From: ZC4RG30 sp965652645
Lineage (GTDB): Bacteria; Pseudomonadota; Gammaproteobacteria; Steroidobacterales; Steroidobacteraceae
Assembly: GCA_965652645.1 (NCBI GenBank)
Contig: CBFGXE010000005.1
Location: 62,001-126,000, forward strand
Direction: 5' to 3'
DNA length: 64,000 nucleotides
Shown here: in pieces, positions 16,225-24,391 of the stretch
How positions within the stretch are numbered: the stretch's first letter is position 1
Layout: every line of letters starts with the position of its first letter
The notes under the pieces: model-generated
The model's input: the letters and a program-made list of their open reading frames with translations, nothing else
What the model was told of the DNA's origin: nothing
The model's database searches: none
Position numbers and translations under genes: made by a program

Positions 16225-17331
16225 TCAGTCACCGCGGCACGACTCCAGCCCGGCAATCCGGTCCCACATCGATTCGGACTGCATGGCCACTTCGCGGTTT
16301 CCCTGGTGCAGGCGCTGGATGACCTCCTCCCGCACCGCCGGGGAAGTGATCCACGCCGCGCGTTCCATGACCGCGGCAACCGTTGCTTCCCGGACCATCA
16401 GGTCCCGGCCGCCGGGATAGAAGTCGAGGAACCCCCCGTACTTGTGGGCCCAGCCCAGCACCAGGCAGGGCGTGCCGGAGGAGATTGCGCCGATCATGCC
16501 GTGGTAGCGCGAGGAGAGCACCAGCCATGACCGGGCGAATTCGGCCTTGCATGCAAGGGGATCCTTGTTGAACACCCACGGGATGCCAAGGCGCGAGAGG
16601 CGCTTGTGGAGCCGGCGATAGTCCTTGTCCTGGTGGAAGAGCACGCGACACGCATGTTCCCGGGTCGCAAGGCGTTCGGCGCATCCGGCGAGAAACCGCG
16701 CGTAGGCATCGAAATCCGCGATGAACCCCCGCTCCACCAGCTTCGAGTTCGGCACGAGCAGGATGCCCCGCCGCGCCTGCCCGTCGGCAGGCTTGCCTGG
16801 CGCCGGCATGCCGATGGTGAAGTCCGGGCACAGCTGCAGCCGCGAAGTGAAGGGCTGGCACATCCGCAGGGATTCTTCATCGCGGGCCCATGCCAGGTCG
16901 GCCAACTCCACCAGCCCGGCGAATCGGGCGCCCCTTGCGGCATCGAACGGCCCGTAGGATTTCGGCAGCAGCACCAGGTGTGCGCCCCGTGCCCGGACCT
17001 CGGTCCCCAGGGCAATGTCCAGCTCCAGGTGTCCGGCGGGCCAGAGGTTGCCGTGCCGGTAGCCGTTGGCATCCAGCACCAGTTCACCGCGCCTGATGCC
17101 GCGGATCGCCCTCTTGCGGTCGTTCTCCCTGCGCAGCCTGGATATCCAGCGGATCGGCTTCGGAAGGAGCAGCGAGGTGACCCGCAGGCGGTTGATGTCC
17201 GCCACTTCCCTGCCGTCGAGGATGATCCGGCGCGGCCCGAGGCGGGCGCACAACTTGTGCGCGGCGGCCATTGCCATCAGCAGGTCGCCGCCGTTGCCCG
17301 TGGTCACGTTGACGATGTGGATTGCGTTCAC
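16225..17331 (-). CDS. Polysaccharide pyruvyltransferase family protein
   Basis: About 368 residues. I prefer GTG 17331 (VNAIHIVNVTTGNGGDLLM), which has GGAG five bases upstream; GTG 17352 is the other option. Family marks are TGNGGDLLMAMA near the N-terminus, LLPKSYGPF, WARDEESL, the short DFTIGM, and near the C-terminus LSSRYHGMIGAISSGTPCLVLGW, where SSRYHG is diagnostic. These GT-B-like enzymes transfer pyruvate from phosphoenolpyruvate to a sugar, forming a ketal, although some members do other chemistry. It closes the second lipid operon, six bases or more after the epimerase gene, and could put a negative charge on the glycan made here. Confidence 0.8.
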   Translation of the reverse strand: MNAIHIVNVTTGNGGDLLMAMAAAHKLCARLGPRRIILDGREVADINRLRVTSLLLPKPIRWISRLRRENDRKRAIRGIRRGELVLDANGYRHGNLWPAGHLELDIALGTEVRARGAHLVLLPKSYGPFDAARGARFAGLVELADLAWARDEESLRMCQPFTSRLQLCPDFTIGMPAPGKPADGQARRGILLVPNSKLVERGFIADFDAYARFLAGCAERLATREHACRVLFHQDKDYRRLHKRLSRLGIPWVFNKDPLACKAEFARSWLVLSSRYHGMIGAISSGTPCLVLGWAHKYGGFLDFYPGGRDLMVREATVAAVMERAAWITSPAVREEVIQRLHQGNREVAMQSESMWDRIAGLESCRGD

Positions 17332-17357
17332 GGGCACTCCGGTTCGTGGCACGAGGG

Positions 17358-18302
17358 CTACAGCCAGCCTGCGCGCCGGTACCAGGCAACAGCGTTGCCA
17401 AACCCCTCGGCAAGGGAATACGCGGGCGTCCAGCCCGCCGGCTGCGCACGATCTTCCTCCGGCACCGACCAGTCCGGATGGCGCAATTCACGCAGCTTCT
17501 CGGAAGTGAGCATGTTGGCGGTGCCGAACAGGCGCGCCACGTCCCCGACCAGCGCCACGCCGCGCAGCAGCGGCGCCGGGGCGTGGAACAGCAACGGGCG
17601 CGCATTGCCCATGGCACGCGCCGCGCTCGCAAATACTTCCCGCCAGGTGTAGCCGCCAGGGCGCCCGTCGCTGGCACTGAGCACGCGGCCCGAGGGCGCC
17701 TCTTGCAGCTGTGCCACCAGCAGGCTGCACAGGTCATCCACGTGGATCATCGCGGCGCGTGCCTGGCGCCTGCCCAGCAGCGGTACCAGCCGGCTGCGCG
17801 CGATCTGGAAGAACACCAGCGTCTCGCGATCACCCGGGCCATACACCGCCGGGGGCCGCACCACCGTCACCCGCGCGCCCAGCCGCTGCAACACGGCCTC
17901 CTCGCCGGCCCGCTTGCTGGCCGCATAGCCCGACAGCCGCGGCTCGCGTGCCGCCAGCGTGGACAGGTGCAGGAAATGTGCATGGGGCGCATGCGCCGCC
18001 ACAGCCTCTGCCAGCCGCGCCGCGCCGGCAGTGTTCACCGCGTCATACTCGCGGCGCCGCGCCGCCTTGATCAGGCCCGCCACGTGCGCCACCGCGTCCA
18101 CGCCACTGACCAGCTGGCGCAGCGCCTGTGCATCCCCCAGGTCACCCGCCACGATCTGGGGATCCATGCCGCGCCACTGCTCGCGCACCGGATCACGACG
18201 CAGCAGCAGCCGCACGCGCCAGCCGCCCGCCGCCAGCAGCGGCGCGAGGCGCTGCCCGACGAATCCGGTGGCCCCGGTGAGTGCGATGACGGGACGACTC
18301 AT
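17358..18302 (-). CDS. NAD-dependent epimerase/dehydratase family protein (possible ceramide reductase)
   Basis: A 314-residue extended short-chain dehydrogenase starting MSRPVIALTGATGFVGQRLAPL, with the Rossmann motif TGATGFVG at residues 9-16. The downstream HLSTLAA and YAASKRAGEEAV supply the Ser and YxxxK catalytic residues, and VVRPPAVYGPGDRE follows. Substrates in this family include nucleotide sugars and lipid ketones. Because the bacterial ceramide reductase CerR is an epimerase-family protein, reduction of a 3-keto lipid is a reasonable guess here; sugar modification is equally open. ATG overlaps the acyltransferase stop by four bases. Confidence 0.75.
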   Translation of the reverse strand: MSRPVIALTGATGFVGQRLAPLLAAGGWRVRLLLRRDPVREQWRGMDPQIVAGDLGDAQALRQLVSGVDAVAHVAGLIKAARRREYDAVNTAGAARLAEAVAAHAPHAHFLHLSTLAAREPRLSGYAASKRAGEEAVLQRLGARVTVVRPPAVYGPGDRETLVFFQIARSRLVPLLGRRQARAAMIHVDDLCSLLVAQLQEAPSGRVLSASDGRPGGYTWREVFASAARAMGNARPLLFHAPAPLLRGVALVGDVARLFGTANMLTSEKLRELRHPDWSVPEEDRAQPAGWTPAYSLAEGFGNAVAWYRRAGWL

Positions 18303-19222
18303 GTGCGCACGGGCAGCGGATACCTGCGCCAGCGCCGGTGCTGCCAGCTCCATAATTCCGGATGCGCCAGGATCTGCGCCTCCACGTGCTGCATCACCCG
18401 GGCCGTGTCGTCCTCGATGCTTCCGCCCGGCGGCAGCGCCAGCGGCGGCTCGATGCCGAAATGCCAGACCGGATCCGCCGCGAGCGCCGTCACGGGCAGC
18501 ATGGGCGCGCGCGTGCTGCGCGCAAGCTGCACCACGCCGCCAGGCATCGGCATTTCCTTGCCCAGGAAACGCATGGGTACGCCGGTCTCCTCGTCCTTCA
18601 CGCCCTGGTCCACCATCGCGAACACGATGCGGTTCTTGCGCAAGGCATCCACCATGCGTGCATAGGCCCTGAAACCCTCGTTCGCCAGGATGCCGTCGAT
18701 GCCATAGCGCGGCAGTCCGGTGGCAAAGAACTCCGCCGACATCATCCGCGCGTGCCGGTAGACCACCGTCACCGGCCAGCCCGCATCGGCCAGCTGCGCG
18801 GCCAGCAGCAGGCTGTTGCCCGAATGCGTGGCAAGCAGGATGGCGCCGCGTCCCTGGCGCGCGGCTTCCAGGTGATGCAGGCCGTCGATGCGGCAGCGCT
18901 CCCGCAGGCGCGCGGCATCCAGTTTCTCATCGACCATGCTGAGCACCTCGAGCACCGCGATGGTGTTCACCCGATAGGCCTCGCGCAGGATGCGCTCCAC
19001 TTCCGGATCACGCGCATCCCGGCCCTTCAGCGCGGCAATGCCGGCGAGGCAGGCGAGGCGCCAGCGCGCGCCGAGCGCATAGTGGAGGCTGCCCACGCGG
19101 GCGCCCAGGGCGCGCACGCCGTCGAAGCCGGCCCGGCGCACCAGCCAGCGGGCCAACAGGAACAGGCTGCGGCGCTGCGCGCGGTCAAGCCACACACGCA
19201 GTTCACGAGCCCAGCGCGGCAT
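18299..19222 (-). CDS. LpxL/HtrB-like acyltransferase with altered catalytic motif
   Basis: A 307-residue protein of the lysophospholipid acyltransferase family. It has an amphipathic basic N-terminus, GRGAILLATHSGN near residues 124-136, VYRHARM, VFAMVDQGVKDEETGVPMRF and PGGVVQLAR, the usual order of LpxL/LpxM-type enzymes that add a secondary acyl chain to lipid A. The catalytic HX4(D/E) motif is not conserved: His133 is followed at +5 by Leu138. It may therefore be inactive as an acyltransferase or use another acid. The gene overlaps the ABC exporter by 20 bases and the epimerase gene by four, within an operon with a lipid kinase and a desaturase. Confidence 0.8.
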   Translation of the reverse strand: MPRWARELRVWLDRAQRRSLFLLARWLVRRAGFDGVRALGARVGSLHYALGARWRLACLAGIAALKGRDARDPEVERILREAYRVNTIAVLEVLSMVDEKLDAARLRERCRIDGLHHLEAARQGRGAILLATHSGNSLLLAAQLADAGWPVTVVYRHARMMSAEFFATGLPRYGIDGILANEGFRAYARMVDALRKNRIVFAMVDQGVKDEETGVPMRFLGKEMPMPGGVVQLARSTRAPMLPVTALAADPVWHFGIEPPLALPPGGSIEDDTARVMQHVEAQILAHPELWSWQHRRWRRYPLPVRT

Positions 19223-20963
19223 GGCCCTGCGACTGGTCCAGCGGGACCAGCTCTCCGTCAGCGAGGCGCCAGACCTGGTCGGCGGCGCGCACCATCCTGC
19301 CGGTATGCGTCACGGCCAGCACCGACATGTGCGACTTCAGCCGCTCCACGGTCTCCAGGATGGCGTCCTGGGCGTCCGGATCGAGGCTGCTGGTGGCCTC
19401 ATCCAGGATCAGCAGCTTCGGGTCGTGGATCAGCGCCCGCGCGATGGCCAGCCGCTGGCGCTGCCCGCCCGACAGGCGCGAGCCGCCATGGCCCACGCGC
19501 GTGGCCAGCCCCTCGGGCATGGCCTCGACGAACTGCAGCGCGTCCGCGTCGCGCAGGGCCTGGCGGATGCGCTCCTCGCTGATGTCTTCGCCCAGCGTGA
19601 GGTTGTACGCCACCGACTCGTCCACCATCACCGATTCCTGCGGCACATAGCCGATCTGCCGCCGCCAGCTGCGCAGGTCGAGTTGCGGCAGCGGCACGCC
19701 GTCGACCAGCACCTCGCCCACATCCGGCTTGCGCAGGCCCACGACCAGGTCGAGCAGCGTGGTCTTGCCCGAGCCGGAAGGGCCGACGATGAGCGTGAGC
19801 CCCCGCGCCGGGATCACCAGCGACACGTCCCGCAGGATCTGCCGCCGGCCATCGTGCGAGTAGCTCACCGCGGCCAGTTCGATCTGCCGGCTGAACACCG
19901 CCGCGCGTTCGCCGCCGGGTGGCTCGCGGGCCTCGCGGGCAGCACCGATGGCGGACATCACCGACCAGTAGGCGCTCTCCTGGATGACCAGCTGCTGGTA
20001 GGCCTTCTGTCCCTTGGCCAGGTAGTTCACCACCCGGACCAGCAGGAAGAGCATCACCACCAGCTCCTCCAGGTCGTTGTCGAGCGTGGTAATGCCCACG
20101 AAAAGGCCGATGATGGCCATGATGACCATGATCGGTTCCTGCAGCGCGGCAAGCGCGCCCTTGCTGATCACCTGCTTGCGCAGGGCACGCTGCAGCAGGC
20201 GGCTTTCATCGGTGAGCAGCGCGTCCACATGGTCTTCGCGCGCCATGGCCTTCAGCGGCTTGGCGGCGGCGAATTGCGCGCTGACCTGCGTGAGCAGGGA
20301 TTTCTGCAGCCGCGTCTGGCGCTGCCCGGCGCGGCGCGACTTGTGGATCAGCGCCCGCAGCGCCAGCAGCAGCACGCCGCCCGCCACCGCCGCGCCGATG
20401 CCGGCCTCCGGTGCGATGGCAAAGGCCACCGCGAGGTAGATCAGGCTGGTGAGGAACATCGCCGCCATCTCTGCCCCCACCTGGAAGGTCTCGGAGGCGC
20501 GTTGCGCCTCGGTGGCGATGGCGTTGGACAGGCCACCCACCGACTGGTCCAGGTAATGTTTCCAGCGGGCCTGCATGGTCGCGCGGATCAGCGTGATGCG
20601 CAGGTCCGTGGCGATGTGGGCCACCGTGTAGCCCACCTGCCGGTTGGCCAGCAACGACATCGCCGCCCGCATCGCGATCAGCACCGCCGCAGCCACCAGC
20701 AGGCTCACCGGTGTCGGGGTGATTCCGATGTGCTCCAGCGCGCCCGTGGCGATCTTCTGCGGGCCGGACGGCTCGCCCGATTCATCCGCGATCACCGACA
20801 GCATCGAAAGGAACATCGATATGCCCAGGCCTTCGAACAGGCTGGCCACGAACAATGCCGCCAGTCCCGCCGCGCTCCTGCCGGGGTAGTTGCGCAGGAA
20901 CGTGCCCAGCATGCGCAGCGCGCCCTGCCCCGCCGCCGGATGCTGCTGCGGATGGGAACTCAA
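19203..20963 (-). CDS. MsbA-like ABC exporter (fused permease and ATPase)
   Basis: The 586-residue half-transporter has about six membrane segments in residues 30-330. Its nucleotide-binding domain contains Walker A VGPSGSGKTT, Q-loop YVPQES, signature RLSGGQRQRLAIARAL, Walker B LLILDEATSSLD and the switch His in AVTHTG. MsbA-type exporters flip lipid A core, lipid-linked glycans or other amphiphiles across the inner membrane. Flanked by a lipid kinase and an acyltransferase gene with translational overlaps on both sides (ATGA with the kinase), it probably flips the lipid product of this locus so that the LptF/G-like pair could take it further; that connection is inference. Confidence 0.88.
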   Translation of the reverse strand: MSSHPQQHPAAGQGALRMLGTFLRNYPGRSAAGLAALFVASLFEGLGISMFLSMLSVIADESGEPSGPQKIATGALEHIGITPTPVSLLVAAAVLIAMRAAMSLLANRQVGYTVAHIATDLRITLIRATMQARWKHYLDQSVGGLSNAIATEAQRASETFQVGAEMAAMFLTSLIYLAVAFAIAPEAGIGAAVAGGVLLLALRALIHKSRRAGQRQTRLQKSLLTQVSAQFAAAKPLKAMAREDHVDALLTDESRLLQRALRKQVISKGALAALQEPIMVIMAIIGLFVGITTLDNDLEELVVMLFLLVRVVNYLAKGQKAYQQLVIQESAYWSVMSAIGAAREAREPPGGERAAVFSRQIELAAVSYSHDGRRQILRDVSLVIPARGLTLIVGPSGSGKTTLLDLVVGLRKPDVGEVLVDGVPLPQLDLRSWRRQIGYVPQESVMVDESVAYNLTLGEDISEERIRQALRDADALQFVEAMPEGLATRVGHGGSRLSGGQRQRLAIARALIHDPKLLILDEATSSLDPDAQDAILETVERLKSHMSVLAVTHTGRMVRAADQVWRLADGELVPLDQSQGHAALGS

Positions 20964-21943
20964 GCGCGCACCACCGTCAGCACGATGCCGGGTTCGATGG
21001 CAAGCGGCAGCGCGGGATCAGCAGTGAAACCCTCCCCATCGAGGGAATACACGTCGATGCCCCGCACCTCCAAGGCGCTGCTGCGCCCGCTGAGCGCACC
21101 ATTCTCCGGGGTCAGCGCGGCATGGAACCTGCCCCGCAGGATTCCGGGCAGGTGTCGCCAGAAGTGCGGCGCGGTCGCGGCGATGGCCGTCACTCTCACA
21201 GGTCCCTCCCCGGTTTCGGCGAAGGGATTGTAAAGCGCATCGCGCATGTGCAGGGTGGTGGCGAGCAGGATGCGCATCGGCGCGGCGGCCAGCCCCGGGC
21301 CATCGCCCGCCATGCGCACGTCCATGCGCGTATAGGGTGGCAGCGGGCTGCGGCCGATCCACACCTTCACCAGCAACTTCAGCAGTGCATAGAAGTCCGC
21401 AGCGAGGCTGCGGTGGATCCAGCCGCTGCCGCGGGCGCGATGCTCGCTGCATACGCGCACACCTTCATGGATCATGCCGCCGGCGAGCAGGAAGCCATGC
21501 CGCACCTCCCCACCCGGTTGTGACAGGCGCAGCGTGGCCATCTGCTGCCGCACCAGCGGCCGGCCGGCGCGATGGGCCGCCACCGCCGCGCGCAGCGCGC
21601 GCATGGGGGGATAACCGCCAGCCTCGCGCGGCACGATGTTGGCGCGTCCTCCTCCCAGCAGCAGCAGCGCCGGCGACCAGCCATCAGCCGCGCGCGCCAG
21701 GTATTCGGCAATCCAGTGGATGGTGCCATCCCCGGACAGCACCCAGACCTGGTCGCGGCGCTCGGCATGCAGTCGGTCGAATGCGGCGCCGAAGCGCTGC
21801 GGATCACTGGCAACGATGACTTCGATGCCGGCGGCACGCGCCAGGCGGGCGGCCCGACGGGCCAGTTGCCAGCGCGAGGCGCGGAAGCTGCGCGGATTGA
21901 CCAGCAGGACCGGCTGCCCGGCGGCTTGTGCCCCCGTGTGCAC
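20960..21943 (-). CDS. Diacylglycerol/ceramide kinase-family lipid kinase
   Basis: About 327 residues from GTG 21943; an upstream ATG at 22015 would overlap the desaturase by 62 bases and adds implausible sequence. The DAGK catalytic-domain marks are QPVLLVNPRSF (residues 10-20), VLSGDGTIHWIAEYL with GDG at 71-73, and LLLLGGGRANIVPREAGGYP in place of the common GTGND loop. A C-terminal beta-rich domain follows, ending IEPGIVLTVVRA. The family phosphorylates diacylglycerol, sphingosine, ceramide or undecaprenol. It would supply a phospholipid or ceramide-1-phosphate. The stop overlaps the MsbA-like gene by four bases. Confidence 0.8.
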   Translation of the reverse strand: MHTGAQAAGQPVLLVNPRSFRASRWQLARRAARLARAAGIEVIVASDPQRFGAAFDRLHAERRDQVWVLSGDGTIHWIAEYLARAADGWSPALLLLGGGRANIVPREAGGYPPMRALRAAVAAHRAGRPLVRQQMATLRLSQPGGEVRHGFLLAGGMIHEGVRVCSEHRARGSGWIHRSLAADFYALLKLLVKVWIGRSPLPPYTRMDVRMAGDGPGLAAAPMRILLATTLHMRDALYNPFAETGEGPVRVTAIAATAPHFWRHLPGILRGRFHAALTPENGALSGRSSALEVRGIDVYSLDGEGFTADPALPLAIEPGIVLTVVRA

Positions 21944-21953
21944 GGCCGGCCGT

Positions 21954-23081
21954 TCAGACGCGCGCGGTGCGCGAGCGCCAGAGGTCGATGGCCGATTCGC
22001 CCTCGCCCGTGCCACGCGCGCTGCGCCACAACTCCGCCACCACAGAGAAGTAGCTGTGGTGGTTCACCAGCCGGTAGGGTGAATCGGCGGGCAGTTGTTC
22101 CATCAGCCGCCGGTGCGCCTTGCCCAGGTTGTGGTACGGCAGGAAGGGGAACAGGTGGTGCAATGCGTGGTAGCGCAGGCCCACCGGGAACATCAGCACC
22201 GTGAGCCAGGTCTGGCCGGTGATGTTGATCGAATCGGCAACCTGGTCGGGCAGCGACATGCGCTCGCCACGGTTGCCGTAGCGATGCGCGGCCAGGTTGC
22301 GCACCCAGTTCAGGCCCAGCGCCAGGCCCAGCAGCACGTAGGCCTTGGCGATCACGACCCAGCCGACCAGGCCACGCGCCACCAGCACGGCAATCGACAG
22401 CAGCCACAGGAAGCACAGCGCCTCGACGATGACCAGGTGGCGCTCGTCCTGCGCCGGGAAACGCCGGCGGTAATGCGGATTGCTCACGCCGGCCGACACC
22501 GGCCCGGTGAGCACCCACTCGCGCAGCCGGCGGCTGAGCCAGGACACCGGACCGAGCACGCCGAAGCGCAGCATCACCATCAGTGGCAGCACGGTTACCT
22601 GCAGCACGTATTTCACCGTCTCCGAACGCGGGGCGGCGGCCAGCGGCAGGTATTCGCCGTCATCCGGCGTGCCGTAGAAACGCACGCTGTGGTGGTCGAC
22701 GTGGTTGCGGTAGATGATCCACGGCATCAGCAGCGGAATGCCCATCACCAGGTTCCACATGCGGGCGAACCACTTCAGCTCGCCATCGCGGAAATGCACG
22801 ATCTCGTGGATGAAGGTGCCGGCACGGAAGAACAGGATGGCGGAACCCAGTAGTTGCAGAAGCGCCACAGGACCCCATCCGGGGGCGCGGAAAAACAGCA
22901 CGGCCAGCGTCCAGGCACCCGCTGCGCTCAGCAGCAGGTCGGTCCAGTAGAGCAGGCCAGAGCGCTTGTGGAGGTCATCGACGATCTCGCGGGCCTGGCG
23001 CGTCCAGTTGGAGGCGGATTCGCTGGTTGCGGCCCTGGCTTCGGCTTCGGGCGCAGCTATTGGGGGGTAATCGTTTGGCAC
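21954..23081 (-). CDS. Membrane fatty-acid desaturase/hydroxylase
   Basis: About 375 residues from GTG 23081 (VPNDYPPIAAPEAEAR); no convincing ribosome site is visible. The three histidine boxes of the di-iron membrane desaturases are present: His92-x3-His96 (HEIVH), His127-xx-His130-His131 (HVDHH) and HALHH at 305-309. Membrane segments flank them. The family introduces a double bond or hydroxyl into an acyl or sphingoid chain using oxygen. Ten bases separate it from the lipid kinase gene. In this setting it may act on a long-chain base or an amide-linked acyl chain, but an ordinary phospholipid desaturase remains possible. Confidence 0.85.
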   Translation of the reverse strand: MPNDYPPIAAPEAEARAATSESASNWTRQAREIVDDLHKRSGLLYWTDLLLSAAGAWTLAVLFFRAPGWGPVALLQLLGSAILFFRAGTFIHEIVHFRDGELKWFARMWNLVMGIPLLMPWIIYRNHVDHHSVRFYGTPDDGEYLPLAAAPRSETVKYVLQVTVLPLMVMLRFGVLGPVSWLSRRLREWVLTGPVSAGVSNPHYRRRFPAQDERHLVIVEALCFLWLLSIAVLVARGLVGWVVIAKAYVLLGLALGLNWVRNLAAHRYGNRGERMSLPDQVADSINITGQTWLTVLMFPVGLRYHALHHLFPFLPYHNLGKAHRRLMEQLPADSPYRLVNHHSYFSVVAELWRSARGTGEGESAIDLWRSRTARV

Positions 23082-23124
23082 GGCAGGCAGATTACTTATC
23101 CGGCCCCCGTTTTCCAAGTCGGGA

Positions 23125-23976
23125 TCACCCCGGTTTTCCGGGGGGTGCCCCCGGCGGGTCCCGCCGGCCGAGGCCTCCCAGGCAGGCGGTGAACTCCGCC
23201 CCGAACAGGAAGATCTGGGCGGTGTAGTAAAGCCACAACAACAGGGCCGCGAACGAGGCGGCTGCCCCGAAAGCCGTCGGCACGGTGGAGCGGGCCAGGT
23301 ACAGGCCCACCAGCCACTTGCCCAGGGCAAACAACAGGGCCGTTGCCAGGCCCCCCAGCACCACCACCCGCCAGGGAAGTCGCCGGCCGGGCATGTAACG
23401 GAAGATCAGCGCGAACAGCAGGCTGATGAGTCCCAGCGACACCAGCAGGTCCAGCACGCCCACCAGCCCGAGCAGCGGTGCATATCGCCCGGCCAGCCAG
23501 GCGCGCACTCCCGACACCAGCGTGGAGATGGTCAACGTGACCAGCAGCAGGAAGCTCAGTGCCAGGATGAACCCCAGCGACAGCACCCGGCGGCGGATCC
23601 ATCCCACAACGCCGCTGGAACTTTCCACCGTGGCGCCCCAGATCCGGTTGAGCGTCTGCTCCAGTTCGGCCAGCACCGTGGTCGCGGCCACCAGCAGCGT
23701 GCCGATGCTGATGGCCGCGGCCACGTAGCCGTCGTAGTCCTGCGAGGAACTCACCGCCTCCACCAGCACCTTGGCCGTGTCGCCACCGAACAGCATGGTG
23801 AGCTGCTGCTCGATGAACAGGAAGGCCGACTGCGCGCCGACGATCCACCCGCTGACAGTGAGCAGGATCACCAGCAGTGGCGCCAGCGAGAACGCGCAGT
23901 AGAAGGCCAGCGCCGCCGCGGTGGCCGAACCGTTGTCGGCCATCCAGCGGCGCAGGGCACAGGAGAGGATGTGCAT
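23125..23976 (-). CDS. YihY/BrkB family membrane protein
   Basis: The 283-residue inner-membrane protein starts MHILSCALRRWMADNGSATA. It shows the family's N-terminal ALAFYCAFSLAPLLVI helix, five or six further membrane segments and the C-terminal FGAAASFAALLLWLYYTAQIF followed by FGAEFTACL. The family was once called ribonuclease BN in error; its function is poorly defined, with proposals of lipid or solute transport. It is the first gene of the second minus-strand lipid operon, 43 bases upstream of the desaturase. Its co-transcription with lipid genes is suggested by spacing only. Confidence 0.85.
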   Translation of the reverse strand: MHILSCALRRWMADNGSATAAALAFYCAFSLAPLLVILLTVSGWIVGAQSAFLFIEQQLTMLFGGDTAKVLVEAVSSSQDYDGYVAAAISIGTLLVAATTVLAELEQTLNRIWGATVESSSGVVGWIRRRVLSLGFILALSFLLLVTLTISTLVSGVRAWLAGRYAPLLGLVGVLDLLVSLGLISLLFALIFRYMPGRRLPWRVVVLGGLATALLFALGKWLVGLYLARSTVPTAFGAAASFAALLLWLYYTAQIFLFGAEFTACLGGLGRRDPPGAPPGKPG

Positions 23977-24133
23977 GCCGCCAGTGTAGGAAGCGATGCC
24001 GCCCGCCTCAGCCGGTCGCTGCGGCTGAAGGGCCGTAGGACGCCACCGACCGGCGCCTGCTGCCTGCGCCGATCGCCATCGGCCGGCATGGCCGCTACAG
24101 GTGGTTGCAGCCCCTGGAATCGAGGAGAAACGC

Positions 24134-24391
24134 ATGGCCAAGAGCAAGTCCGGCCGCAAGTACGGACCGAAGGCTGCGAAGAAGGTGAAGCGCGCGCTGC
24201 ATGAACGCAAGGAGGGAACCCTGCGCAGCGGCCGCTCGGGAAAGAAGGTCACCAGCCGCAAGCAGGCCATCGCCATCGGCTTGTCAGAGGCACGCCGGGA
24301 AGGCGGCAAGGTTCCGCGCAAGAAATCATCCACGCGTGGCAAGTCGGCCCGGAAGACCACCCGGCGCAGGAAATCCGCCAGTCGCGGCTAG
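24134..24391 (+). CDS. Small basic DUF6496-type protein
   Basis: An 85-residue, very lysine/arginine-rich protein from ATG 24134, preceded by a strong ribosome site GAGGAGAAA. It starts MAKSKSGRKYGPKAAKKV and contains SGKKVTSRKQAIAIGLSEAR, the conserved part of a small family of basic proteins of unknown function (numbered DUF6496 as I recall). The C-terminal 30 residues are almost only Lys, Arg, Ser and Thr and suggest nucleic-acid binding. It stands alone; the last four bases overlap the convergent antiporter gene. Confidence 0.75.
   Translation: MAKSKSGRKYGPKAAKKVKRALHERKEGTLRSGRSGKKVTSRKQAIAIGLSEARREGGKVPRKKSSTRGKSARKTTRRRKSASRG

Noticed and set aside
1..23976. Lipid/glycan locus as a recent genomic island
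   Set aside because: No integrase, transposase, direct repeats or tRNA junction; base composition looks like the rest of the window.
23125..23976. YihY as ribonuclease BN
   Set aside because: The old RNase BN label for this family is known to be wrong; the sequence is a polytopic membrane protein without nuclease motifs.
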